DNA of 64,000 bases from Methylobacter tundripaludum SV96 (GCF_000190755.2 NZ_JH109153.1:1448233-1512232); one strand, 5' to 3'. Shown: positions 1 through 10,328, counted from the first letter of the stretch. Notes: a model not told the origin generated them from the letters alone. Program-made: numbers and translations.

Positions 1-1406
1 AAAATTATTTTTCGCGTTATCTGCCGCAACAAATGATAGTCGGTGTATTGCCGATCATCATGATTATCGCGGTCATGCCGATCAACTGGGTGGTCGGCTT
101 GATCTTTTTAGTGACCGGGCCGCTGGTGCCGGTTTTTATGGCCTTAGTCGGGATGGGCGCGGCCTCCGCCAATCGCAGCCAGTTTTTGGCGATGTCGAGA
201 ATGAGCGGCTATTTTCTGGATCGCTTGCAAGGACTGACCACACTTAAATTGTTCGGCCAGGCTACCCAGGAGTTAGTCAACATCAACAAGATTGCCGACG
301 GTTTTCGGGAAAAAACCATGGCGGTATTGCGCATTGCGTTCTTGTCGTCGGCAGTCCTGGAGTTTTTCAGCGCGATTGCGGTTGCCTTGGTGGCCGTGTA
401 TGTCGGTCTGGGCTTATTGGGATTGGCTCATTTCGGCCCGGCCGAGCATATCAGCTTAAGTGAAGCGCTGTTCGTGCTGTTGCTGGCCCCCGATTTTTTT
501 ATGCCGCTCAGGCAATTGGCGATCAATTATCATGACCGGGCTGCGGCATTGGGTGCGGCTGACGCTATCCTGACGATACTGGAGCAAGATGCCGATGTGG
601 GAACGCTGGTTCCCAAGCTCCTGCTTGGGAACCCAGAGGGCGAAGCTCTCGGCAACCGCTCCTGCGTTGCTCTACCTCCTGCATCCATGCAAGTCGCAGC
701 TTCGCGAGACGGGAAGCTGGAGCTTCCCTCACCTAGTTCCCAAGCTGGAGCTTGGGAACTAGCGAATCTCATCGAATTTAACAATATCAGTAAATGGTAT
801 GGTCAACGTCAGGTTTTAGCGGACATCAGCCTGAACATTGCCGCCGGTGAAAAAGTTGCTCTGGTCGGCGAGTCGGGCGCCGGGAAAACGACGCTTTTAA
901 ACCTGTTGTTAGGTTTTGAGGCTCCAACAGAAGGCCAAGTGTTGCTCAATGGACAAACGGTTAACCGCGAATGCGCCGCCAAAGCCATTGCCTGGGTGGG
1001 ACAAAGCGCCTATATCTTCCACGGCACTATCAAAGACAATATCGCGCTGGCCGACCCGGATGCATTAAAACAAAGCATTATTGATGCGGCTCAGGCGGCC
1101 GGCGTAACCGAATTCAGCGCGCAATTGCCGGGTGACTTGCTGACTCCGATTGGCGAGCGGGGCTATGGCCTGTCAGGCGGGCAGGTGCAAAGAATCGCGC
1201 TGGCCAGGGCGTTTTTAAAAAATGCCGATATTATCCTGCTGGATGAACCGACCGCCAATCTCGATGCCGCCAACAAAACGCTGCTGTTGGATGTCATCGA
1301 TCGATTGTTTGCCGATAAAACCCTGATTATCGCCAGCCATGACCCGGACGTGATTCAGCGAATGGACAGGCGGATAGAATTGCAGCAAGGACGGCTGGTG
1401 TCATGA
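1..1406 (+). CDS. cydD: CydD subunit of the CydDC thiol exporter, 5' partial
   Basis: C-terminal part of one half of the heterodimeric ABC exporter CydDC, an inner-membrane glutathione/cysteine exporter needed to assemble cytochrome bd. The reading frame is open from base 3, so the true start lies outside the window and the ATG at 33 is internal. Counting from that ATG, the transmembrane domain covers about residues 1-180 and the ATPase domain follows residue 245, with Walker A (GESGAGKTT), signature (LSGGQVQRIALA) and Walker B (IILLDEPT). Between them, at bases about 600-765, about 55 residues are encoded by dispersed repeat DNA with no place in the family; they sit in the linker before the ATPase. 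The stop overlaps the cydC start by 4 bp, so the two are co-translated. Identity is secure from the domain order and the cydC neighbour. Confidence 0.93.
   Translation, partial: NYFSRYLPQQMIVGVLPIIMIIAVMPINWVVGLIFLVTGPLVPVFMALVGMGAASANRSQFLAMSRMSGYFLDRLQGLTTLKLFGQATQELVNINKIADGFREKTMAVLRIAFLSSAVLEFFSAIAVALVAVYVGLGLLGLAHFGPAEHISLSEALFVLLLAPDFFMPLRQLAINYHDRAAALGAADAILTILEQDADVGTLVPKLLLGNPEGEALGNRSCVALPPASMQVAASRDGKLELPSPSSQAGAWELANLIEFNNISKWYGQRQVLADISLNIAAGEKVALVGESGAGKTTLLNLLLGFEAPTEGQVLLNGQTVNRECAAKAIAWVGQSAYIFHGTIKDNIALADPDALKQSIIDAAQAAGVTEFSAQLPGDLLTPIGERGYGLSGGQVQRIALARAFLKNADIILLDEPTANLDAANKTLLLDVIDRLFADKTLIIASHDPDVIQRMDRRIELQQGRLVS
603..764. repeat. Composite repeat inside cydD: AGCTTGGGAA palindrome family hosting a guest repeat
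   Basis: The outer parts (about 603-647 and 696-764) match, in inverse orientation, the intergenic repeat at 30880-30990, which begins and ends with TTCCCAAGCT / AGCTTGGGAA palindromes. The middle (648-695) is the reverse complement of the 47-bp guest repeat seen at 22671, 35919 and 61715. The whole insert keeps the cydD reading frame open. Confidence 0.85.
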
Positions 1407-3127
1407 AAGATTTATGGTTTTTCCTGAAATTATTCAAACCGCATAGCGCCTGGTTAGCCGGTGGAATTCTCCTGGCTTTACTGACTGCATTTGCCTCTAT
1501 CGCGTTACTGACACTGTCCGGCTGGTTTATCAGCGCTTCGGCGATAGCCGGATTGGTCGCTATTGACGGCAATACGCTGGTCTTCAATTTTATGCTGCCC
1601 GCCGCGCAAATACGCGCTTTGGCGATCAGCCGCACGTTGGGTCGTTACGGCGAGCGGGTAGTGACCCATGAAGCGACTTTTCGGGTATTGGCGGGCATAC
1701 GCAGCTGGTTTTTCCAGCAGCTTATTCCGTTGGTTCCGGGGCGTTTGTCGGCTATGCGCAGCGGCGATTTACTGTCACGCATGACGGCGGATATTGACGC
1801 GTTGGACGCGCTGTATTTGCGACTGCTGGCTCCTGCTGTTGTGGCGGCGATTGGCGTAATCGGAGTTACCGTCTTTTTGGCTTTTTATGCACCGGTCATC
1901 AGTTTGGCTACCGGTCTTATGTTGATGATCGCCGCGGTGTGGGTGCCGTGGATTTTTAACCGTCTGGGACGTGCCGGTGCGGAAGAAATCGTGGTATTGG
2001 CGGCAAATTTCAGGATTCGGCAACTCGATATGATTCAAGGTTTGGCGGATTTAATCGCCAACCGGGCCTACGGGCGGTTTAGCGATAAGCTCGGGCAGTT
2101 TTCCGATTTGATGATTAACATCCAGCGCCGGAACAACCGCTTGTCGGCGATTTCATCGGCATTCACCTTATTGTTGTCGCAGCTGACATTGTTAATGGCA
2201 CTGACGCTTGCGGCGATTTCATTTAAAGACGGCTTGTTATCGGGAGCGGATTCAGCCTTGGTCGTTTTTTGCGTGATTGCGGCTTTCGAGTTGGTGACAC
2301 CCTTGCCGCAAGCCATGCAAATGCTGGCGAAAACCCAAAAAGCCGCCCGGCGTATCAGGCAGGTTACGGAAATGTCCCCGGCGATTACACCCAGCACGGG
2401 CTTTTGTCCCCCTCTCCCTTCGGGAGAGGGTTGGGGTGAGGGCTTTCAAAGGCCATTGCCGGGCCGTTATGATTTACAGTTAAACGAGGTGAGCTTTCGC
2501 TATTCGGATCAACAGGGCAGGGTGCTGAACAATATCAGCCTGGCTATTCCGCAAGGCGCTAAAGTCGCCATCGTCGGCCCCAGCGGTTCGGGCAAGACCA
2601 CCTTGTTGCAGCTGATAATGCGTTATTACGATCCTGAACAAGGCAGTGTGTTATTGGCCGGACAAAACATCAGGCAATTCGATGCCGACGAATTAATGAG
2701 CTGTTTCGGCGTATTGTCCCAGCGCAGCCAGTTGTTTGCCGCCACTATCAAAGAAAACCTGTTGCTTGCCAAACCGGACGCCACCGCAACAGAACTCAAT
2801 GCTGCCGTTAAAGCCGCCGGACTGGAAAACTTTATCGGTTATTTGCCGGAAGGCCTTGAAACCTGGGTAGGCGAAAGCGGCGTCAAAGTGTCGGGAGGGG
2901 AAGCGCGGCGTATCGCCTTGGCGCGGCTTTATCTTAAAAATGCGCCGGTATTGATTCTGGATGAGCCGACCGAAGGCTTGGACGGCGATACGGAGCGGGA
3001 TGTCTTCACCGCGCTGGCGGATTTTGCCAGGGATAAAACCGTGGTCATGGTAACTCACCGTGAGGCCGGGTTGGGCTGGGTCGATGTCGTCTATGGCATG
3101 GAGCATGGGGTTTTGTGTGAACTGTAG
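1403..3127 (+). CDS. cydC: CydC subunit of the CydDC thiol exporter
   Basis: Second half of the heterodimeric cysteine/glutathione ABC exporter that keeps the periplasm reduced for cytochrome bd maturation. The 574 residues comprise an N-terminal six-helix membrane domain (about 1-320) and a C-terminal ATPase with Walker A (GPSGSGKTT), signature (VSGGEARRIALARL) and Walker B (VLILDEPT). The ATG lies inside the cydD stop region (4-bp overlap). At about residues 332-350 a stretch of repeat DNA (2406-2443) is translated as a PLPSGEGWGEG-like segment, again in the linker just before the ATPase, as in cydD. Length is otherwise normal for CydC. The partner cytochrome genes lie 12 kb away at 15.6-18.9 kb on the other strand. 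Confidence 0.94.
   Translation: MKDLWFFLKLFKPHSAWLAGGILLALLTAFASIALLTLSGWFISASAIAGLVAIDGNTLVFNFMLPAAQIRALAISRTLGRYGERVVTHEATFRVLAGIRSWFFQQLIPLVPGRLSAMRSGDLLSRMTADIDALDALYLRLLAPAVVAAIGVIGVTVFLAFYAPVISLATGLMLMIAAVWVPWIFNRLGRAGAEEIVVLAANFRIRQLDMIQGLADLIANRAYGRFSDKLGQFSDLMINIQRRNNRLSAISSAFTLLLSQLTLLMALTLAAISFKDGLLSGADSALVVFCVIAAFELVTPLPQAMQMLAKTQKAARRIRQVTEMSPAITPSTGFCPPLPSGEGWGEGFQRPLPGRYDLQLNEVSFRYSDQQGRVLNNISLAIPQGAKVAIVGPSGSGKTTLLQLIMRYYDPEQGSVLLAGQNIRQFDADELMSCFGVLSQRSQLFAATIKENLLLAKPDATATELNAAVKAAGLENFIGYLPEGLETWVGESGVKVSGGEARRIALARLYLKNAPVLILDEPTEGLDGDTERDVFTALADFARDKTVVMVTHREAGLGWVDVVYGMEHGVLCEL
2406..2443. repeat. CCCTCTCC...GGAGAGGG repeat read through within cydC
   Basis: A short palindrome, CCCTCTCCC-TTC-GGGAGAGGG, followed by TTGGGGTGAGGG. 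Related copies are intergenic at 15449-15546 (two arms) and 27368-27407. In cydC it is in frame and encodes a Pro/Gly-rich segment. Confidence 0.8.
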
Positions 3128-3257
3128 CCTCATTTAATTAGGCTTACATTCACTCGATAATTATCGGATGTGAGCAACTAAACACAGCTAAGCCGGGAAC
3201 AAAAGATATCGTGAACTCAACCACGAAGTGCAATCCCATCTATTCGTCAACGCCGTT

Positions 3258-3265
3258 AAAGGAGG
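3258..3265 (+). promoter_or_regulatory. Shine-Dalgarno AAAGGAGG deciding the kinase start
   Basis: A near-consensus ribosome binding site four bases before GTG 3270. No comparable site precedes the in-frame ATG at 3228. Confidence 0.6.
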
Positions 3266-3269
3266 ACAA

Positions 3270-5993
3270 GTGCTTGATCTATTTTTTCTAAACTCACTAA
3301 CCGATATGACTCTTGCATACAACAGGAGTTATAACATTCCGATGGTGATTGTTTCAGTGCTCATCGCAATTTTTGCGTCCTTCTGTTCGCTTGAGATGGT
3401 CGATCGACTGGCGCGTGGCGATCAACGTTATCTCTGGTTATCAATCGGTGCATTGATTCTTGGCGGGGGCGTATGGGCCATGCATTTCATCGGCATGTTG
3501 GCTTTCCAGCTTGATTGCGAGGTCACTTATGATCCATGGATTACCGGCTTATCCGTATTGCCCGGCATTTTTGCAGCAGCCGTGGCGTTAAATATTGTTA
3601 CCAGCAAAAAGGTCACTTTAAACAAATTACTGTTGAGCGGCATCGTTATGGCCTCAGGTATCGGTCTGATGCACTACTCCGGCATGGCGGCAATCCGTTT
3701 GGACGGGATCTTGCGCTATAACCTGAACCTGTTCATTTTGTCTCTTGCCGCCGCTGTTTGTTTATCGGTTGCCGCGTTGTCGATCAAGACTTTTCTGTCC
3801 GGATTGCCGGGGGTTACAAGTACATTTGTTTCTTCGTTGATCGGAGGCATCGTGCTGGGAGGGGCAATATCCAGCATGCATTATATCGCTATGGAAGCGG
3901 CGTACTTTGTTCATGCTCATGCTCATGCTCATGCTAATGGCGATGCTCGCGTCATTGCGGCAACAAGCCCTAACATTCTTGCAATCGCTGTTATTTGTAT
4001 CGCCGTCTTGCTGATCTTCAGTGGTTTAATGTTTACTTACCTGGGTATGAAAATCGCTCATGTTCGTACCCGTATCAATGCCATTCTTGCCTCAACCAGC
4101 CAAGGTTTTGTGATGATGGATCGAGACGGCATTATCACGGAATGTAACCAAGCCATGCTGGTCTTGATGGGCACGGACAAACAGTCACTGGTAGGCAGGT
4201 TTTACAGGGGTTTAATCAGTACGGATAACAGCTCCGTGATGCAGGCCAATTATCGAATGGAAGCACGGCTGAACCGTCCCGATGGGAGCCTATTGCCTTG
4301 TTTGATTGACAGCAATTCAATCACCGACGATAGCGGAGAAAGAATCTATTCTTTCGCTTTGTTCAGTGACATTAGCCAGCGTATAGCAGACGAGACCGAG
4401 CTACGGGAGAGTGAGACACAATTTCGTGCATTACTTGAATCGACGCCGGACCCCATGGTGATCTTAAATAGCTACGGTTTGATCGGCATCGTTAATCATC
4501 AAGCTGAAGACTTACTTGGATACAGTAAAAACGAGCTATTGGGCGAACCCATCGATATTTTATTGACCGATGAATCGCATCATATATTTGCTAAGTTGCG
4601 TGAAAATTATATAGGTAATGCCCAGGCCGGGCCGGTGGGCAAGCAACAAGAGCTAAGGGTTAAAACTAAAGAGGGCCGGGAAATTCCTGTCGAGGTTAGC
4701 TTTAGCCCTATCAATACCTCCAAGGGATTACTGATTGCCGCTGCATTGCGAGATATTAGCCAGCGTAAAATGGCGGAATCCGCACTTGCAAGATCCGAAA
4801 TAAAGTTTCGCACACTCTATGTATCCACAAGCGAAGCAGTCATGCTTTGGGACGAACGCGGTTTTTTTGATTGCAATGACGCAACCTTAGCCATATTCGG
4901 CTGCGCAACCAAAGAGGAATTTTATACAAAGCAACCCAGTGACTTTTCCCCTCCTCAGCAGCCATGCGGCGGAAATTCATCGGATTGCTCTAAAGAGGCA
5001 ATAGCCAAGGCCTTGGAACAGGGAAGCCATAGCTTCGAATGGCTGCATCGGCGTATCGATAACGGTAAAGATTTTCCGGCCGAGGTGGTATTAAGTTCTA
5101 TGGAGTTGGATGGAAAACTTGTGCTTCTGGGCACAGTACGGGATATTACTGACCGCAAGCAATACGAAGAAAAACTCCTTCAATTGGCCGAAGCTAAAAG
5201 CCAGTTATTGCAATCGGAGAAGATGGCTACGATTGGTCAATTGGCTGCCGGCGTTGCCCACGAATTGAACAACCCGATTGCTTTCGTTTATTCCAATCTG
5301 GGAACTTTTGAAAGCTATGTTAAGGATATTTTAGAGATAACCGCCGCTTGCCAAACCAGCCTCCATCATGACGATCTCGCTAATGTTATCGCGCTGCAAG
5401 CAGAAAAGAACTTTGAATATTTGAAGTCCGATATTTTCGAGCTGATAACAGAGTCAAAAGACGGCATTACACGGATGAGAAAAATCGTAGAGGACTTGAA
5501 GAATTTTTCTCGAGTTGGGGAACCGGATTGGCAATCAGCCGACCTGCAAAAAGGACTGGAATCAACACTGAATATTGTTTGGAACGAACTTAAATATAAA
5601 TGCGTAGTGATCAAGCACTATAGCGATGATTTGCCCCAAATCCGTTGCATTGCTTCGCAACTCAACCAGGTTTTTATGAATTTGCTGGTTAATGCAGGGC
5701 ACGCCATTGAAAAGAAAGGGGAAATTACCATTACTACGCGCGTATGCCCAAGCGACAACACGGCGGTCCAGGTTTTGATTACTGACACCGGTGCCGGTAT
5801 CCCGCCGGAAAATCTCAAGCGGATTTTCGATCCTTTCTTTACAACAAAACCGGTGGGACAAGGTACCGGTCTTGGTCTTTCGATTACTTGGGGCATTATT
5901 GCTAAACATCACGGCACCATTGAAGTGAACAGTACCGTTGGCATAGGCTCAACTTTCACAATTACATTGCCAGTCGATCAGTACGATGCCTAG
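3270..5993 (+). CDS. MHYT-PAS sensor histidine kinase
   Basis: Membrane-bound hybrid-free sensor kinase. The N-terminus is an MHYT seven-helix domain with its repeated motifs (MHFIGM, MHYSGM, MHYIAM), proposed in this family to sense a diatomic gas or redox state through bound metal. Three PAS segments follow, then a HisKA dimerisation domain with the phospho-acceptor in VAHELNNP and a HATPase domain (N box [12 protein letters not shown]1 DTGAGIPP, G2 GTGLGLS). There is no receiver domain, so a partner regulator must be elsewhere. GTG at 3270 is chosen as start because AAAGGAGG lies just upstream at 3258-3265; an in-frame ATG at 3228 would add 14 residues and another lies at 3306. A CATGCT repeat (3912-3935) encodes HAHAHAHA in a loop. 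Confidence 0.88.
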   Translation: MLDLFFLNSLTDMTLAYNRSYNIPMVIVSVLIAIFASFCSLEMVDRLARGDQRYLWLSIGALILGGGVWAMHFIGMLAFQLDCEVTYDPWITGLSVLPGIFAAAVALNIVTSKKVTLNKLLLSGIVMASGIGLMHYSGMAAIRLDGILRYNLNLFILSLAAAVCLSVAALSIKTFLSGLPGVTSTFVSSLIGGIVLGGAISSMHYIAMEAAYFVHAHAHAHANGDARVIAATSPNILAIAVICIAVLLIFSGLMFTYLGMKIAHVRTRINAILASTSQGFVMMDRDGIITECNQAMLVLMGTDKQSLVGRFYRGLISTDNSSVMQANYRMEARLNRPDGSLLPCLIDSNSITDDSGERIYSFALFSDISQRIADETELRESETQFRALLESTPDPMVILNSYGLIGIVNHQAEDLLGYSKNELLGEPIDILLTDESHHIFAKLRENYIGNAQAGPVGKQQELRVKTKEGREIPVEVSFSPINTSKGLLIAAALRDISQRKMAESALARSEIKFRTLYVSTSEAVMLWDERGFFDCNDATLAIFGCATKEEFYTKQPSDFSPPQQPCGGNSSDCSKEAIAKALEQGSHSFEWLHRRIDNGKDFPAEVVLSSMELDGKLVLLGTVRDITDRKQYEEKLLQLAEAKSQLLQSEKMATIGQLAAGVAHELNNPIAFVYSNLGTFESYVKDILEITAACQTSLHHDDLANVIALQAEKNFEYLKSDIFELITESKDGITRMRKIVEDLKNFSRVGEPDWQSADLQKGLESTLNIVWNELKYKCVVIKHYSDDLPQIRCIASQLNQVFMNLLVNAGHAIEKKGEITITTRVCPSDNTAVQVLITDTGAGIPPENLKRIFDPFFTTKPVGQGTGLGLSITWGIIAKHHGTIEVNSTVGIGSTFTITLPVDQYDA
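3912..3935 (+). repeat. Four-unit CATGCT microsatellite in the MHYT kinase
   Basis: Four perfect CATGCT hexamers encode alternating His-Ala in a loop of the membrane sensor domain. Because the unit is six bases, a change in copy number would add or remove His-Ala pairs without shifting the frame. Confidence 0.85.
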
Positions 5994-6025
5994 ATTCGAC
6001 ATTCCGCAGCTTCATTACAAACTGG

Positions 6026-6143
6026 TGTTACGCACGGAGGATGGTATTTCTCCCGTTTGCTGCGCCGAGCACCGGAGCTTTTATCGAGAACAGCCCGATA
6101 GGGGCGCGGCAGGGATGCCGCGCGTTAGCAGAGGGGTAGGAGC
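6026..6143. repeat. Dispersed intergenic repeat, copy 1 of 2
   Basis: About 118 bp starting TGTTACGCACGGA and containing CGCCGAGCACCGGAGC and a GGCGCGGCAGGGATGCCGCGC hairpin (longest arm GCGCGGCA / TGCCGCGC). A second, nearly identical copy lies at 61516-61630. It occupies most of the gap between two convergent signalling genes and may act as a structured 3' end. Confidence 0.8.
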
Positions 6144-6209
6144 AAGTGCCTAGAGGACTGGGGTGAGGGCGATCAAAAAGCGCAAATTGTGATTTTTCAA
6201 AGTTTAAAT

Positions 6210-8444
6210 CTAGTCATGTTTCGCGTCGTATAAATGGTAGCGACTTTTCCCGGTCTGCTTGACGACATACATGGCCTGATCGGCTTGGCGCAATAGCGTA
6301 TCGCCGTCCTCGTTGGCAGAAGTATGAAAAGATACGCCAATGCTGGCCGACACCGCAACTTCATGACTGCCGATGACTATCGGCAGAGCGATAATTTCCA
6401 GAATGCGGTCGAGAATTTGGCAGCACTCCCGCTCACCGGCAAGATCATTAAACAACACAACGAATTCATCTCCGCCCAGTCGTGCCAAGGTATCGCCCGC
6501 GCGCAACGCTTCTTGCAGGCGATGGGACACTTCCACCAGTAATTGGTCGCCGGCCTCGTGTCCGCACCGGTCGTTGACCTGCTTGAAGCCGTCAAGGTCC
6601 AAGTAGCAGACGAACAGCATCCTGCCGCTACGTTGCGCTCGCGCGATGGCCTGATCCATGCGGTCGGCCAGCAAACGCCGGTTAGGAATGCCGGTCAACG
6701 CATCGTAATAGGCGACTTGGCTCAGCTCGGCTTCATGTGCTTTGAGGTAGCTGATGTCGGAAAATACACCGACATAGCGTCGCACCCGACCATCATCGTC
6801 GCAGATGGCTGCAATCGAGAGTAACTCCGCAAAAACCTCGCCGGATTTTCGCCGGTTCCAAATCTCGCCGCGCCAGGCCCTTTTCTGCTTCAGAGCTTGC
6901 CACATCTTTGCATAATAGGTCTTGTCCTGTTGTCGCCCCGAACTCAGCATCTTGGGGTCTTTGCCGATCACTTCTTCGCGGGTGTAGCCTGTAATTTTGG
7001 TGAATGCCGGGTTAACGCTCAAGAAAACATTGTTCGCATCGGTGATCACGATGCCTTCCTGGCTGTTGTCGAACACGCCGGCAATGATGCGCAAGTCTTC
7101 CTCCGCTCGCTTGCGTTCGGTGATGTCGCGAAAATACCAGACGCGTCCATAGTACCGGCCGTCCGCTCCGGTGGCAGGAGCTGAATACCGATCGAATATT
7201 CTTCCGTCTTTTAGCGGTATTTCTTCATGACTTTTGTCGTCTCGGTGCTCGTATAGATATTGGACTCGGGCGAGAAATGCTTCCGGTTCGGCGACTTGTT
7301 CAACAACTGTTTGAAGTATCGGCGCATCCAGCCGCTCACTGATCAGCTGTGGGGACAGCTGCCATAGGTCAATGAATTGTTGATTGTAAGAGATGATGTG
7401 TGCGTTTTCATCGACCACCAGGATGGCATCGGGCGAAACCTCCTGCTGGGTTTGCAGGATCGTATTCTTGAGTTTTATTTCCTGCTGAGCCCGCTTATGC
7501 TCGGTGATGTCGCGCCAGACGCCAACCAGCAGACGCTTGCCGGAGAGATCCAGCATGCGGGAATTGATCTCGACATCCAGAATGTCTCCGTTCTTGCAGC
7601 AGTGCCTGTTCTCAAAAGACATCCCGCCCGATTCATCCACCTGCCGCACTGCCGCAACCAGCGCCTCTTCATTCAAGTCAGCCTGAGTGTCAACTAGCTG
7701 TAGTCGGAGATATTCTTCATGCGTATAGCCCAAAGTGCGGCATGCGGCAGGATTGGCCTCGACAAAGCGCAATGTCTTCGGGTCTATCAGTTCGATAGCG
7801 CTGGGCGCCTGTTCGAAAATGGCGCGGAACAACTCTTCGCGCTCCACCAGTTGCCGTTCCAGGCTCTTGCGATTGGTGATGTCCTCGGTGATGCCCATCA
7901 ATTTTTCAACGCCGCCATTCTTGTTCTTGATCGGAACAAAACACGACTGATAAATCTTCCCGAGCGGTCCATCGGCCTTAAACTCGAAGTGGCTGCTTTC
8001 CCCGGCATAAGCCTGGGTAAGTAATGCAGCTACGCGCTCCCGGTCGGCAGCGCTGACTGAATCCAGGTATAAATATCCTTGTATCTGGCATTCCTCTTTG
8101 AGCCCCAACATGCACAGTCCCGCCGTGTTCATGGAAACTATTCTGCCGTCCATGTCTATCTCGTGGATACACATGGGTGAGTTTTCGACCAGCAAGCGGT
8201 TGTGGTTTTCGCTTTCACGCAAGGCACGGGTAATTTTCTCGTTATCCCGCAATGCCGCTTCCAGTTCATCGGTGCGGCGGCGAACCAGATCTTCAAGCGT
8301 AATTGTTGACTGAAACAGATTGAAGTCGGACGTATCGATGTTCGCGCTGCTTTCGGCGCGATTTATCAATGCTTGAACGACCTTGTTCAGGCGCGCGATT
8401 TCGGCATGCAATACCTGCTCGTTCATGCCCGCTTGATTAGTCAT
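6210..8444 (-). CDS. PAS-repeat diguanylate cyclase
   Basis: Cytoplasmic cyclic-di-GMP synthase of 744 residues with no membrane segment. An N-terminal coiled coil (about 1-75) is followed by four PAS/PAC segments and a C-terminal GGDEF domain (about 575-740). The active-site loop is intact (ARLGGDEFVV), and the product-inhibition I-site RAGD sits exactly five residues before it, so the enzyme should be active and feedback-inhibited. No EAL or HD-GYP domain is present. Its start overlaps the end of the FIST gene by 8 bp, so the two are translated together and the FIST protein is the likely ligand-sensing partner. The PAS segments are assigned from repeated PAC-like endings such as DITERKRAE. 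Confidence 0.92.
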   Translation of the reverse strand: MTNQAGMNEQVLHAEIARLNKVVQALINRAESSANIDTSDFNLFQSTITLEDLVRRRTDELEAALRDNEKITRALRESENHNRLLVENSPMCIHEIDMDGRIVSMNTAGLCMLGLKEECQIQGYLYLDSVSAADRERVAALLTQAYAGESSHFEFKADGPLGKIYQSCFVPIKNKNGGVEKLMGITEDITNRKSLERQLVEREELFRAIFEQAPSAIELIDPKTLRFVEANPAACRTLGYTHEEYLRLQLVDTQADLNEEALVAAVRQVDESGGMSFENRHCCKNGDILDVEINSRMLDLSGKRLLVGVWRDITEHKRAQQEIKLKNTILQTQQEVSPDAILVVDENAHIISYNQQFIDLWQLSPQLISERLDAPILQTVVEQVAEPEAFLARVQYLYEHRDDKSHEEIPLKDGRIFDRYSAPATGADGRYYGRVWYFRDITERKRAEEDLRIIAGVFDNSQEGIVITDANNVFLSVNPAFTKITGYTREEVIGKDPKMLSSGRQQDKTYYAKMWQALKQKRAWRGEIWNRRKSGEVFAELLSIAAICDDDGRVRRYVGVFSDISYLKAHEAELSQVAYYDALTGIPNRRLLADRMDQAIARAQRSGRMLFVCYLDLDGFKQVNDRCGHEAGDQLLVEVSHRLQEALRAGDTLARLGGDEFVVLFNDLAGERECCQILDRILEIIALPIVIGSHEVAVSASIGVSFHTSANEDGDTLLRQADQAMYVVKQTGKSRYHLYDAKHD

Positions 8445-9606
8445 CGCGCATCTCTGTCTCTATCCCGGAAGCGCTGCCAAAGGCACAGCCGGTGAAAGTC
8501 TGATTGTTGTGTATGCCGCGGAATTGTTCGCCGTAGCTACTGAAACCTATAGTGTTGTTGCGCTGGAAAATCTCCATGACGTGATCCTTCAAACCGTTTT
8601 TGGAAACTTCCAGGTTGCGCAAAATGCAGTCGCAACCCAAGACCAGTTGAGTTGAGCCTATTTCTGTCCGAATTGCATCGAAAGTCTGCTCCAGGTTATC
8701 CACTAAATTCACGCCATGCGCCACTCTGAGTACCAGGCCCGTTTCAATGGCGCAATAGAAAGTCAGGCTGCCGTCTGCATTTGCCTTCTGGATAGAGCGT
8801 ACATAATCCGTACCGCCAATTTTTACCACGACGGAGGGAAAGGCAAAGTCTTTTGAATTGAATTCGTTAATGGCAACACCAACCAGCCGGGCATACTCTG
8901 TGGCTGCAGGTAGCCCATTGATCTCCTTGACAATGCGCTTGGCGGGATCGGCTTCCGTGACTACGAAACGTTCGTCAGTCGAAACAAAATGATGGGTCTT
9001 GAATATTTTGAAGGGCAGGGCAGTGTTAACCAGAACCAGTGCCGCGCTGTCGGTATGGAAGTTACCATTACTATAAACATAAGTTTTGGCAAACTTTTGG
9101 TCGTCCCCCGCCGATCCGCCAAACAGCGCGATCTTGCCTAATGTATATTGCAATGCATGCGCCACTCGTTCTTCGCGCCCGGACATGCCGTCAATCAGCA
9201 GCAGCGCGAAGCTATGATCCGGGCTTGGGTTTGAGGCTTTACTCTCAAGCCGCTGTAACAGGGTTTGGGCGAAGTCATGCCCTTTGGTAATATCGAACTC
9301 ACTTAATTGATCCAGCAGCCCGCTGACAGCGACGCAACTTGCTTCAGGAAAACTAACGCCGGACAGGCTATGCTGGCAATAACCGGCCGGCCCGATTTCT
9401 CCAGCGGTGGTGCAGCCGATGACTTGAACCCCGGCAAACAAACGGCGCATTTCTGCAGCCAGCACGTCAAGGTCGTATTCGCTGGAGCAGAAGAAAACCA
9501 CCAACGCCATGTCCTGCTGTGCCACCGCTGCATGAAACTCCTGCACCGCCAGTTTTGCATCGGTAGCGCGCGACTGAAACGTGAGTATTTTGTTGTGATC
9601 GCTCAT
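8437..9606 (-). CDS. FIST domain sensor protein
   Basis: About 389 residues covering a FIST_N domain (with the typical VIGCTTAGEIG motif near residue 60-70) and a FIST C-terminal domain (ending with IGFSSYGEQF and a TFTGCAFG segment). FIST domains are predicted small-ligand sensors, often thought to bind amino acids, and commonly pair with GGDEF enzymes or kinases. There is no signal peptide or membrane helix. The ATG at 9606 (MSDHNK) is preferred; an upstream in-frame TTG at 9627 would add seven residues. It is first in a two-gene operon with the diguanylate cyclase, so it probably controls cyclic-di-GMP output. Confidence 0.88.
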   Translation of the reverse strand: MSDHNKILTFQSRATDAKLAVQEFHAAVAQQDMALVVFFCSSEYDLDVLAAEMRRLFAGVQVIGCTTAGEIGPAGYCQHSLSGVSFPEASCVAVSGLLDQLSEFDITKGHDFAQTLLQRLESKASNPSPDHSFALLLIDGMSGREERVAHALQYTLGKIALFGGSAGDDQKFAKTYVYSNGNFHTDSAALVLVNTALPFKIFKTHHFVSTDERFVVTEADPAKRIVKEINGLPAATEYARLVGVAINEFNSKDFAFPSVVVKIGGTDYVRSIQKANADGSLTFYCAIETGLVLRVAHGVNLVDNLEQTFDAIRTEIGSTQLVLGCDCILRNLEVSKNGLKDHVMEIFQRNNTIGFSSYGEQFRGIHNNQTFTGCAFGSASGIETEMRDD

Positions 9607-9804
9607 ATTTCCATCGCAAATTTCCAAATTGTTTGAACTGTAGTCGATTTACTACACGACACTGAAAGAATGATTACATTATATGTGGTAACTACTCAGC
9701 CTAAAATAATAGTTTGCTGGTTTTTGAAGTAAGCAAAGGGAGTTTCTGTGTGCGAGTAAGTTTTTATTTTGGAGAAACACACAATGCAAGCCGAAGTGTA
9801 TGGC

Positions 9805-9924
9805 GTAGGCTGGAATAAGGCCATCCAAGCGCGTAGCGCGAGGTGGCGTTTCCGGCGAATTTAGGAGGTGTTTGCTGGAAACGCCAGTTCTCGCTGTCGT
9901 TCGAACCGGCTTATTCCGGCCTAC
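9805..9924. repeat. GTAGGC-bounded palindromic repeat, uninterrupted copy
   Basis: About 120 bp bounded by inverted ends, GTAGGCTGGAATAAG and CTTATTCCGGCCTAC, with an inner pair GGCGTTTCC / GGAAACGCC. A second copy at 35840-36052 carries an insertion. It lies in the 700-bp noncoding gap 9607-10328, in which I see no other gene; the rest of that gap holds only the left REP of the next element. Confidence 0.8.
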
Positions 9925-9950
9925 CGGGCTTCGAGCGCGATTACCGTTGA

Positions 9951-10142
<192 letters not shown>

Positions 10143-10266
10143 TGAAGCCAAGGCGTTTAATGACTGACGTTAGATATTTTTTGTTTTGCTAAAGGAATAA
10201 TGCTATCTTGCTGCCACCTCGTATTAATACGTAGGCTAAGCAGCTCGCCGGTTGCAACGCCAATAT

Positions 10267-10299
10267 AGGATGTGCCGACGCCAGGAGGCGCATCATTCG
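10267..10299. repeat. Left REP flanking the RAYT gene
   Basis: A hairpin sequence (GATGTGCC ... GGCGCATC) whose reverse complement matches 10862-10894 at 32 of 33 positions. REP pairs in inverse orientation around a RAYT gene are the expected substrate arrangement. Confidence 0.85.
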
Positions 10300-10328
10300 C
10301 ATAAAGCGTAAATAAAGGAATCAGTCCA

